DNA of 64,000 bases. Origin: Leucosporidium creatinivorum. Lineage: Eukaryota > Basidiomycota > Microbotryomycetes > Leucosporidiales > Leucosporidiaceae. The position numbers and the translations under genes are program-made. The stretch spans positions 1,468,808-1,532,807 of the forward strand of contig BCKL01000001.1 of assembly GCA_001600635.1 (NCBI GenBank). Reading direction: 5' to 3'. The notes beneath the pieces were generated by a model, which saw only the letters and a program-made list of their open reading frames with translations, was not told the origin of the DNA and searched no databases. Below are positions 21,335-33,575 of this stretch, piece by piece; within the stretch, counting starts at the first letter, position 1, and every line of letters begins with the position of its first letter.

Positions 21335-22584
21335 ATGGCCCCTCGGACTCCTATGACGACTCTGTACGCCCTGCTGCTCGCGCTGCTCATGTAGACCAGC
21401 AGCTGACTCGCTCCCGCTCCCTCCCTTCCAGTACCTCGCCTCTCGTTCCCGGTTTCTCGGTCTGGGTCGAAGTCAACGGAGAGAAGGCGCAGATCTACTC
21501 GACGAAGAAGGAGGGCAACACCATCGCGGGCTACATCGAGGCTTCAGAGGGAGCTCAGTTTAGCGTCCACGCCCGCGATGAGAGGACGAAAGCTCCCTCC
21601 ACTTCGTGGACTCTCGACCTGCGCATCGACGGCACTCAGTAGGCTCGACTTCGCTCATAGGATGGCAAGCTGGTGGGCTGCCTCAGGCTGACACCTTCTG
21701 CACCTCTCGCAGAGCCAGCAGCTACATCTTCGACAAGAAGACCCAAGACCACTTCACCTCGGCCGCTTGGTCCGCCGACCGCATCACCGTCTTCGATCAG
21801 ATCCAGGACGGCAAAGTGAGCCCTTCACCACCATTCAAGAGTGCTGATGAGGTACCTGAGTCGCTCACTCCCGGTTTCGGCGCTCGCAGACCTCCACTCG
21901 TCCCTTCCTCTTCTCTCCGATCGAAATCACCGACGACCGCTCCATCGCCTGCTCCGATCCCAATGTAATTGACGGCATGGGCTCGATCTGCCTCGACTAC
22001 CAGAGGGTGGTAGTCACCGGAACGAAGCAGGGTCGCGGCGGCCGCGCCTCGGCGGTCCCTCCTCCTGCTGTGCTCCACGAGGAGGAGAAGAAGTGCCTCC
22101 TTACTCATCAGACCCAGTAAGGGGCCAAGTACAAGTCTCATAGAACGCAGTGCTGCACTGACAAGAAGCCGACACTACCAGCTACGGCGCTCCCAAGACG
22201 ATCGTGCCCAAATCCAAGTCGACTTGCTCTACGTTCAACACCATAGGAGGTCGCGCCGAGCCCTTCGCTACCTACCAATTTAAGTACAGGTCCAAGCGTG
22301 AGCTTTTCGAGGATCCGCGCCCCTAGTTACTGCTGACGTTCTGCTCGACAGCTTTGCTCGAGCTCGAGGGGCATATTCCTCCCATCCAAATCGCGGGGCC
22401 GGAACTGGACCACATCCACGCCCGCATGTCGCAGCTGGAGAGCTCCTTGGAAGAGGCTCGTGGAGGGAAGAGGGCCATGGGTGGGGAGCATGGGCAGGAA
22501 GACGAGGCCAACTCGGAGGAGAGCTCGGCGTTGGCCAAAAAGCGCAAGATTGATGGCTCGAGCATCATTGTCATCGACGACTAG
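21335..22584 (+). CDS. DUF7918-type fungal protein
   Basis: A short first exon (21335-21363, MAPRTPMTT) joins to TSPLVPGFSVWVEVNGEK. The GFSVWVEVNG...YIEASEGAQFSVHARDE pattern is that of the DUF7918 domain common in basidiomycetes, which is of unknown function. Downstream are ASSYIFDKKTQDHFTSAAW and a GSICLDYQRVVVTGT strand. The C-terminal part (22350-22584) has a coiled-coil-like SQLESSLEEARGG and a basic KKRKID that could be a nuclear localisation signal, ending IIVIDD. A nuclear role is only an inference. Confidence 0.7.
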
Positions 22585-22976
22585 TAGGTTCGGGTTCTCT
22601 AGTGATAAGATGCTGTGCAGTGCTAGTGTCAAGGTGAGCTACTTGTCGTTCTCTGGCGTTTCTCTCCTCCACCTTCTTTTCCCTCCTTTCTCACGCTGAC
22701 CGTTTCCTCTGCAGGTGCGATAGCTTGGACAGCTCTCATACAGTAGATGGAACTTAGCTTAGCCCTCGATACGGATTATATTCACCTCAACCTCGCTCGA
22801 GAGAGGCGAGAGGCGACAAGCTGCTCTTCGCCGAGATCGGAGAAGCTTCATCACGCTCTCCCTCTCATCGAGGGTCGTGATCCAGAGATGGGCTTCGAAA
22901 AGAGGGGTGCACGAAAGGTGTTACAACAAGGTGTCGTTCAACATCAAAGAAAGCTAACGAAAGCCGTCCCCACTCC
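22585..22976. other. Convergent 3' intergenic region
   Basis: This is 392 bp between the ends of the DUF7918 and Apc15-like genes. It contains a probable 3'-UTR intron of the former (GTGAGC at 22634, CTGAC branch and CTGCAG near 22714). No other gene is seen. Confidence 0.4.
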
Positions 22977-23855
22977 TCATGTTTCCATGCTCTCCCCCTC
23001 ACTCGCCACGCTCGCCGCTCTACTCTCCCTCGACACCGTGCCACCCTCCGTATCCGTCCCCGCACCACTCCTCATTCCCAAATCCTCCTGACTGCTCTGC
23101 GTCCCCGCCGCTTCACTCCCACCACTACCACTCGCGCTTCCCGTCCCGCTGCCTTCCTCCTCCTCCTCCTCCTCCTCGCTCCCGCTGACCGTAGCATCGG
23201 CATCCTCGATCTCGGCGTCTAGGTCGACTACTTCGGCGCCTTCCATCGAGGCGTCGCCGTTGATGCCGTTTGGTTGGGCTGCTTCGTCCGGGAGAGGTTC
23301 GGCGGAGGTGGCTCGGGGGGAGGAGGAGAAGGCGGACTGGTAGATGAGAAGGGCGGGTGGCAGAGCGAAAGAGGTATGATTAGGAGAGAAGGGGGATGAG
23401 GTGAGAGCAAAGAAGGCCGAGTGGAAGGGAACTGTCAGCTCGGCGCAGGGAGAATGAGGAGAAAGCGACACGGCGCACCTCTGCATCTTCCTCCTGCGTG
23501 TTCTGCCGGCCCAGCGGAATCAACCACGAGAATCCGAACCCTCGAGTGTCGTGTAGCTGTATTAAAGGGGAGAGAGAAGCGATCAGCGCCCAGCTCCTCA
23601 ACGCGCCTGGTTCAACGAGCTGCTGTAGCTCGCTAAGCAGCACAGAAAGCACAGCAGAGCACGTACCGAGTTGATCCACTGATCCTCATCCCAATCGAGC
23701 TGGTCTGCCTCGTCCTGTAGCGTTGGGAACTGGTTCGACTTGTAGCGCTGAGAGGGAGGGAGGGAAGCTGGATTTGGATGGACTGGCGGGCGAGGCAGAC
23801 GAGTGAGGAGTGGTGGATGTAGTGCAGGCCATGCTGTCGATTGGGAGAAGTCCAT
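22977..23855 (-). CDS. Probable anaphase-promoting complex subunit Apc15
   Basis: Three exons on the minus strand, ATG 23855, TGA 22979-22977. The first exon has a Pro-rich start MDFSQSTAWPALHPP, then LDWDEDQWINS. The second exon has FGFSWLIPLGRQNTQEEDAE, which resembles the conserved FG-SW-PPG-KT-EE block of fungal Apc15p (PF05841). The third exon is a long disordered tail with an eight-Glu run at about 23152-23178 and Ser/Gly/Glu-rich sequence, as in animal APC15. Apc15 promotes turnover of the mitotic checkpoint complex on the APC/C. The assignment rests on one motif plus an acidic tail. Confidence 0.5.
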
Positions 23856-23971
23856 TTTGGTGCTGTAGGGGAGCAGAAGCGATTCGAGCAGGGAGACGCC
23901 AAAGGGAGAGAGCTGCCGCCGTCTTTCTCCCTTCTACGCTGCACACGCTTGTTTCGTCAATCTCGTACAAA
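23856..23971. promoter_or_regulatory. 116-bp bidirectional promoter
   Basis: The start codons of the Apc15-like gene (23855, minus) and LIN1 (23972, plus) are 116 bp apart. This is the shortest divergent spacing in the window and must serve both genes. Confidence 0.6.
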
Positions 23972-25563
23972 GATGGCACCGAAACGACCTGCAGAGTCAT
24001 ACACCGCCCCTAGGTAAGCTATACCCTCCGAACTCTCGAGGCTCGAGCTGACTTGCGCTCCCCACCTCTCATCTCTCCCGATTCTGCAGCTCCAACGCCC
24101 CCTCAACCTCCAACACCGCTGGCAAGCGAGTCAAGTTCGCTCCTCCCATAGCTGCAGGCGGAGCACCAGCAGCCTCTTCTCGCACTACAGGAGACGACGA
24201 CCTCGACGCGGATGATCTCGAAGATGGAGCAGCCGGCGGCAACAAGAAGGACAAGGTCGTGACGGACGGCTACGACTCGGATTCCAGTGCAGGATCCGAC
24301 GACGGCTTCGGTGGAGGAGGAGGCAGGAAGGGCAAGAAGGACAAGACGGGCGAGGGCGAGGGAGACGACGACGATGATGACATGTTTGGAGATGGGGAGG
24401 CCAAGGAGGAGACAGGTGCAGACAAGGGGAAAGGGAAGGGAAAGGAGTTCCTCGAGATGGGAGATATCGAGGGGCAGGAGTTCGGCAAGGGCGAGGACGG
24501 CGAGGAGGAGGAGGAGGAGGATGAGGAGGACTATGTTCCCGAGGACGATCTCGCCAACGCCGACGACGCGCCTCGAGGCAAGCGGAGTAAAGAAGGAATG
24601 GGCTACCAGCTGAGGTGCGTAGCCGCTTCGCCTTTCCTCCTCGCCGAAGCTGACCTTTCGCCGAACTCTCCCTTTCGCAGCTCTTTCAACATGCAAGACG
24701 AGCTCTCCGAGGGACGCTTCTCTGCCGATGGATCCTACGTCCGCAACGCCGACGACCCGCTCGCTACGCACGACACCTGGCTCGACGGCCTGTCCAAGAA
24801 GGCGATCAAGGCCGCTCGCGAGTCGAAGCAGCGCATGGAGGACGAGGCTCGACGGCGCGAGGAGGCCGAGGCCAAGGGCGATGGAGCACTCGCACAAGAG
24901 CGAGACGACTGCATGATAGGCCTGCTCGGCCTCATCAGGGAGGGAGAGACGGTCACCAAGGCGCTCGGTCGACTCGGCGCGGCAAGGAAGAAGGTCGTGA
25001 GGAAGAAGGTCAAGGCCAAGTCGTCGGGCGACGACGAGATGGAGGTGGACGACGATACCGCCATGGCCGTCGTGGAGGAGCCAACACCCGCCGCCGAGGA
25101 GGATCCCGCCGTCAAGAAGATCAACCGCATCACCCACCTCGCCTCCACCCTCCTCGCTCAAGGCGAACTCGAGATCTACGACACGAGCTACGAGGACATC
25201 ATCAAGACGCTCAAGGAGGAAGGCGCCGTCCGCCGCGACTGGGTCCCACCACGCGACCCCGACATCGAGCGCGAGCAAGCCGAAGCGGCTACCGCTGCTC
25301 GCGAGGCGGCTGCCTCCTCTGGCCGACGAGTCCTCATCGCCCGACCAGGAGCTTCAACAGGAGTGGCAGCGACTACCAAGTATTGGTACAAGTGGGTCGT
25401 GCCGCAGGAGGGGCAGCCCGAGGGGCAGGAGTATGGGCCGTATGCGAGGGGCGAGTTGGAGGGGTGGATCAGCCAGGGTTACTTTGGGCCCGGGGCGGAG
25501 AAGATCGCGGTCAAGCCGGAGGGCAAGACGGCGTTTGTTACCTGGAGGGAGGCTAGCGCATAG
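23972..25563 (+). CDS. LIN1: GYF-domain U5 snRNP protein LIN1/CD2BP2
   Basis: Three exons. Start MAPKRPAESYTAPS at 23972, stop 25563. The N-terminal half is acidic and Lys-rich, with a bipartite-like GKRVKFAPP element, YDSDSS near residue 85 and a long EEEEEEDEED run. The middle has SFNMQDELSEGRFSADGSYV, a block conserved in CD2BP2/Lin1. The C-terminus is a GYF-type domain: YWYKWVVP, QEYGPYARGELEGWISQGYFG. The family bridges the U5 snRNP (Prp6/15.5K in animals) and proline-rich partners in the spliceosome. Length, about 490 residues, is somewhat longer than human CD2BP2. Confidence 0.9.
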
Positions 25564-25805
25564 TTGTAACGATGGCTCTCGGCGCCGAGCAGCGAGATTC
25601 GAAAGTGAGCTTGAGTTGCTCGAAAGATGTTTGCGCGCTGTACAAGTAGCTAGCGACTATCACGGCTTCCGGCTTGCGAAGCATTCAGCAGATTTGGACT
25701 TCGCTTGGACTCGAACAAGCTTCAAGAGGCGCCTCCAGCCCGCCTCGCGGCTTGCCTCTTGCTCCGGCGCTCGTCTCTCCTCTCACCGCTTCAGCACCCT
25801 GCACC

Positions 25806-26926
25806 ATGGCCAACACGAAGCTATACGTCAAGCTCGAGCCCCTACTGGAAAGCGACCTGCCTACAGCCGTAAGTCGAGCTCAGCAGCTGAGGCAACACGC
25901 GGCGCATCTCAAAAGGGCGAGAAGGCCACATGATGGAAGATGGAGGGGACAGGGAGCTCTGCTGGCTTGCAGCGGAGCTGCTGATGGGCTCATGAGCATG
26001 CTGCAACGTACAGAAGGATGCTGAGTGAGCGCCTGTCGGCTCGATGGCGCTAGCGGGCGAGGCAAAGGTGCAGGGTCTTGAGCCAGTCGCCTCAAGAAGT
26101 CCAGCAGTGTATTTCACATCGCTTGTGCTCTCCAGTGCACCTCCCGCGACGATTCGGCGTTCTTCGCCGCTCTCAACCTTCGCCGAGCAGCTCAAGTCCA
26201 TCTGCTGACGCTTCATCTTGCTCTCCCCCAGGCCGAAGGCTGCTTCCAAGCCTTCCCCTCATTCTACCTTCCCATGGAACCCGAAGAGATCCGACCACCG
26301 CACGAGATCCGAGTCCAGCGCTTCGCCGCCCGTCTCAAGCACCTCCTCGACTCACCTCACACACACTGCACCAAAGCCACGCTGGATGGCAAGCTCGTAG
26401 GCATCACTATTTGGCATAAGCCTGGTGCGCCGGTGTTCAACCTCAAGAGGCGGCTGCCGTTGCAGGGGAGGAATATCGCCGAGGAGGAGGAGGAGAGTTG
26501 GAAGGGTGTGGATCAGGGGAAGTGGGAGGAGGTCTGGGGTGGGTGGGATAAGGTCAGAGAGGAGCTGATGAAGGGTCAGCCGCACTGGTGAGTGTTAGCC
26601 GACGACGCCTGAAGCTCGGCGTTGACCTCTCACCTCGGCGCAGGTATATCGCACCTCTCTGGGTTCTGCCCGAGTACCAAGGCCGTGGAATCGGTGGAAA
26701 GCTGCTACAAGTAGGTACCTCTCCCTCACTGCTCGTGAACCTTCCTGACCCCCGTCTCGCTCCGCAGGAAGTCGTCGACCTCGCCGACCAGCACACCCCC
26801 TCGCAGCCGATCTACCTCGAAGCCTCGCAGATGGGCGCCCTCATGTACGAGGCCAAATTCAACTTCAGGAAGATTGGCACCAGCGAGTACGTTGAGATGG
26901 CTCGATATGGGCCTCGGGAGGAGTAG
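25806..26926 (+). CDS. GNAT-family N-acetyltransferase
   Basis: The first exon, MANTKLYVKLEPLLESDLPTA (25806-25869), joins across a long ~360-nt intron to AEGCFQAFPSFYLPM. A GNAT fold follows: KLVGITIWHKPG as strand 4 and, after two more introns, IAPLWVLPEYQGRGIGGKLL, which carries the acetyl-CoA pyrophosphate-binding Q/R-x-x-G-x-G/A loop, then LEASQMGALMYEAKFNFRKIG. The C-terminus is EYVEMARYGPREE. This form (SDLPTAAE..F..F at the start, YEA..F at the end) is common in fungal GNAT proteins of unknown substrate. The long intron could hide another small exon. Confidence 0.78.
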
Positions 26927-29529
<2,603 letters not shown>

Positions 29530-30928
29530 GTACCGCCTTGAAATATAGAAAGCTCGATATGTTCTCCCTTCGCGTTGCTCGGCGGGGGCTCAGCAGGGAG
29601 AGAGATCTGATCGCTCGAGACTTGTACTAGACAATAGCCGGGATCCGAGCCACCAGCTCGCTCCTGTATACTCCTCGCTCGCCTCGTCGGTGGTTTCGCT
29701 CCAAGGCTTCGGCTTCGCTTCTCAGGCTGCCCCTCGTCTTGTGCTCTTTGCAAGGTCTGCAAACCGTCTAGGCTGTTACTGATACTTTCGATACTTTTGG
29801 GAATGGAGGCGAGCGACTTGTGATCCAGTTCAGCTCTGTCGGGCCGCTTGCGGTGCTCGCCGTGCTGCCTCCCATCGCCGAGCTCTTCCTCCGCTCAAAT
29901 TGGATGCACTGCCCTGCCCTCATGGCCAAAGATCACCTCTCAGACTGTCGTATTGTCGTATTATCATCGTTAACGCGGCAGCTAGCTCCAGCGCTCACAG
30001 TCACTGCCACACAGCCCCTCTCGAGTCTCGTCGAGCCGAGCCCCCTCGTTTCCTTGCGGCCAGGAAGCCTGCCGACGTCTCTAAGGCTCGCTAGTAGGTC
30101 TCTAAAGTGACTCAGATGAGCAACAAGGATACCGCTGCCTTACAGCTGGTGCTTAGAGCCGGAGAAGACAGCGTTCGGTGCCGGCGCCAGCTCCGCCGAA
30201 TAGCAACCTGCAGCGAAAGACGCTTTTGCGGAGTAATCCGAGCTAGACACATAAATCTCCATGCCCTCGGGGTGCCCTCGGCCCAAGCTGCATTCGCTCT
30301 GCCGCGCCTACTTCTCGCTGTACAGCGCTCTCGGGGGAGGACGGTGTAGGTGACTGGTGGCTTCATCTGCTCTAGTAGGGACCCCAGCTGCGCCGGGACA
30401 CTCCTTAGGAATGCATGAGAGAGAAAATCAGTGTGCTGTAGGCCGATTGAAGGCCCAGGTGTCGCACGAGACTCGAAAGAAAGGCGGAAACAAGACAGCG
30501 CCGAGACGGCACCCGGGTCGGCTACAAAGCTGGCAAACAAGCTCAGCGCCATGCGAAAAGTCTTACCAAGTGTATTGCCGATCATACAGCAAAGCTAGAG
30601 ATCGATGACGTGTTCCATACTGCAGCTTGGCCCTTAGGCGACTTACGCGAGCAAACCAAGACCGAGCAGGCGGCTTTCCTGGCCCTTATGTGCAGCCAGA
30701 CAGTGTCGGCTGTTCAGAGAGGTGGAAAAAGTTAAGGATATATCTATATGCAAGCAGAGCGATCATGGTCGAGACATGTCCCTCAGTGCGACAGCACTTT
30801 AGCTCGATCCGAGCGCTGCGCCGCCATCGAGTACGGTCAGCTGCACCTGTCCTAGAGACCTACTCGTTATAAATCCGAGAGAAGAGCCTGCTTCACTTGA
30901 TTCTCACCACTCTACTGAACAAGCCCGC

Positions 30929-31160
30929 TCGACGATACAGTAGCGATTCACCCTACTTCGGCCGAGGGTGAGTCCGAGCGGCTAGAAGGGCAGAGAGACA
31001 GAGAGATGTCCTTAAGGGCGATGCACAAGTTGAAGCTGACTAAAACGTATCTACCACCCTGCAGAGGTCGTCACCATGCGCTGTGTACCGCCTTGAAATA
31101 TAGAAAGCTCGATATGTTCTCCCTTCGCGTTGCTCGGCGGGGGCTCAGCAGGGAGAGAGA
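30929..31160 (+). repeat. Direct repeat copy 2, intron-bearing GLR1 tail fragment
   Basis: Same orientation as copy 1, period 1555 bp. It retains the intron, so it is not a processed copy. Differences seen are T to A near the intron start (29451 versus 31006) and a change in the GLR1 stop triplet (TGA to TGT, about 31084). A short (GA)n run follows at 31153-31167. Confidence 0.92.
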
Positions 31161-31167
31161 GAGAGAG
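31153..31167 (+). repeat. (GA)n microsatellite
   Basis: A short GA run at the right end of repeat copy 2. Copy 1 has only about three units here. Confidence 0.7.
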
Positions 31168-31679
31168 TCGACTACTCGCTCGCGGCGGCAGTAGCTCGCA
31201 GCGCACCTTGTCGTGTGTTCTCCCAGCTTTCACGAGCTCAGGGTGGACTGCAGATCTCTCTCGGCGCTCGGCGAAGGGCAGCTTGCTCGGCGCAGAGCTC
31301 GGGACGAGGAGAGGTGATATGTGGTTTCAGATTCAGCTTGAGTGGCTAAATAGCTATCTAATCCCGGTGTCTGACGTCCACGAAGTGTTCTAAAGTGTCA
31401 TCGAGACGAGAACTGGGCTCCTCCGAGCCGAGTGGACCTCGGTCGAAGCTTGGATGGGCATTACAGCACTCTGCAGCTCGGGCTCCGCTCTTTACGAGCC
31501 AAGTAGCATTAAAGATGTCCTCACTGCCCGATTCGCCTACACCTTGACGCCTGTGCGAGAAGGCTAAGCTGCCTTGCCAAGCTCGGCACCGTGCACCCTT
31601 CTCCCTCCTCCCTCATCTTTGGCTCGGCACTTTTCTCCACCAAGGCGACCGGCAAGCACAGGAGAGGGGAAGGATCAGG

Positions 31680-33025
31680 ATGCTGCTGCTCTCACCGCTG
31701 CTACTACTCCTGCTGAGCGCCGCATGGAGCGCTTCAGCAGCGCGTCCTAGACCTCACATCCTCAAGCGGCGCAATCCCACCTACTCGCCGCTGAGCAGCT
31801 CCTCGCTCGACGCGCTCGTCAACCTCACCAATCTCGACACCATCCTCGACTTTAACGATCCCAAGTCGGCCCTCTCCAAGCTGCTCGTGCCCCGAGCGGC
31901 CGGCTCAGCCAACCTCACGCGCCTCCAGGACATGGTTGTGGACCATTTCACGGCGCTCAAGTGGCACGTAGAGAAGGATTATTTTGAGGAGGAGACGCCG
32001 TACGGCATCAAGCCCTTCACCAACCTCATCTTCACCCACGACCCCGACGCAACACGTCGGCTCGTCCTCTCGGCGCACCTCGACTCCAAGTTCTTCCCAA
32101 CCCATCCCGAGGATCAGTTCATCGGCGCTACCGACTCGGCTGCTCCCTGCGCTATGCTGCTGGACGTGGCAACTGCGTTGACGGGCTGGCTCGATGCGCG
32201 CAAGGAGCGGATCGTTTCGCAAGGCGGCGAGGAGGGAAGGGAGACCCAGGGGGAAACGCTGCAGATCGTCTTCTTTGACGGGGAGGAGGCCTTCAAGGAC
32301 TGGACCAGCACCGACTCGATCTACGGCGCCCGTCACCTCGCCGAGCTCTGGTCCAAGCCGACTGTTCCGCCGACCGCTACCATCCCAATCCCTCCCACAC
32401 CACTCTCCAAAATCTCTCACCTCGTCCTTCTCGACCTCCTCGGCGCTCCCAACCCCGTCATCCGATCATTCTACACGAACACGGGCTGGCTCTTTGACGA
32501 GTTTATGCACTCGGAGGATCGACTCGGCTCGGCGGGATTCCTCTGGCCAGGCTTGGCAGGCGACGAGTATGCGGCGACGAGGGAGAAGGTGGGCGTGAGG
32601 GAGAGGAGCTTCTTTGTGCCCCGAGGAGGCTACTCGGGATTCGCTGGGACAGTCGGAGACGACCACGAGCCGTTCCTCCACAAGGGCGTGCCCATTGTGC
32701 ATATGATCACCGTGCCGTTCCCTCATGTATGGCACACCATCAAGGTGGGTTTACCCGTCTGAGTTCAGATCCCTCGGCGCTCGACTGACCCTCCATCCTC
32801 CCCACAGGACGACGTCTCGGTGCTCGACCTCTCGACGATCAAAGCGTGGACACTCCTCATTCGTCTCACGGTCGCCGAGTACCTTGGACTCAATCCAGAG
32901 CTCGCCTCAGCAACAACAGACCCGACGCGACGGAGAACAGAGTTGGTGAGCTTGCCTCTCGCCTTCCGTTTCGCTCCTCGCTCGAAATGCTGACTTGATG
33001 CGGTTTACTCCTCGGGGGACAGTAG
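31680..33025 (+). CDS. Secreted glutaminyl-peptide cyclotransferase (QPCT-like, M28 fold)
   Basis: Start at 31680 with a clear signal peptide (MLLLSPLLLLLLSAAWSASA). It converts N-terminal Gln to pyroglutamate on secreted proteins. The single-zinc ligands of the family are present in order: the Asp in GATDSAAPCAM, Glu in FFDGEEAF and His in PFPHVWHT, along with the AHLDSK start of the fold. Potential N-glycosylation sites occur in NLTN and NLTR. The first exon covers 32 to 32,744 region (31680 to about 32744), then DDVSVLDLSTIKAW follows an intron. The last coding codon TTG (32946) is followed by a GTGAGC donor, a CTGAC branch and an acceptor at 33022, and the final exon then opens directly with TAG (33023-33025). 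Without that splice the frame would stop about 15 codons later. Confidence 0.87.
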
Positions 33026-33575
33026 ACGTCAATAGAGGGAGATGAACTGTAGTAATGCATGTACCACTAGCGCCATCTCTCGCCCTTGCGTGGCGAAGGC
33101 GAAGGAGCGACTCGAAACGGCGTTTATGTCGCCAGGAGACTGCTTCCTCGCCGGCTCAGCTTCTCTTCGCCCGTCGCGCCGATTTAACACGTACTACAGC
33201 GGACCCTCCCATTCGAGACGGAAGATCTGCTCTTCCTGACTCGACGACTCTGCCGTTTGATCTCGGCGATCTCGGCGCTCAGAATGCTCGCTCTCGCTCT
33301 CGCTCTCGCTCCCCGTAAGGAGTCTTCGGGCTCGGGTCAAGACATGTGGGTCAATTGACAAAGGACTAGATGATCGAGTGTACGATGGGAGGCTGGGCGG
33401 TAATGCGAGGGGATGCTAAGGAAACGAGCCAGTCGAGTGGCTCGCGATGAAGGGTAAAACAAGGCATGGGTAAGGATGGTACGGCTTCTATGAACATGGG
33501 GTAAACACTGAGATGTGACAAGAATGAGACGACATGGTGGGTGCGGTGGAGCGGAAGTGGGTGAAAGGGGAGGCT
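33026..33575. other. Convergent 3' intergenic region
   Basis: This is 550 bp between the ends of the QPCT-like and TEA genes. It includes a (CTCGCT)n run at 33287-33310. No gene is supported. Confidence 0.45.

Larger units (their letters stand above)
29530..31679. other. Gene-poor 2.1 kb with duplicated GLR1 tail
   Basis: Apart from repeat copy 2 I find nothing assignable. The longest open frame (30112-30585, minus) lacks motifs and the window's codon bias. Base composition is less GC-rich than in genes. No terminal repeats, transposase or reverse transcriptase motifs are visible in the 1323 bp between the repeat copies. Confidence 0.5.

Noticed and set aside
30112-30585. 157-residue open frame on the minus strand in the gene-poor stretch
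   Set aside because: Lacks motifs and the strong C-ending codon bias of the real genes.
29606-30928. Spacer between the GLR1 direct repeats as an inserted mobile element
   Set aside because: No terminal inverted repeats, no transposase, polymerase or integrase motif, and no short target-site duplication of the usual kind.
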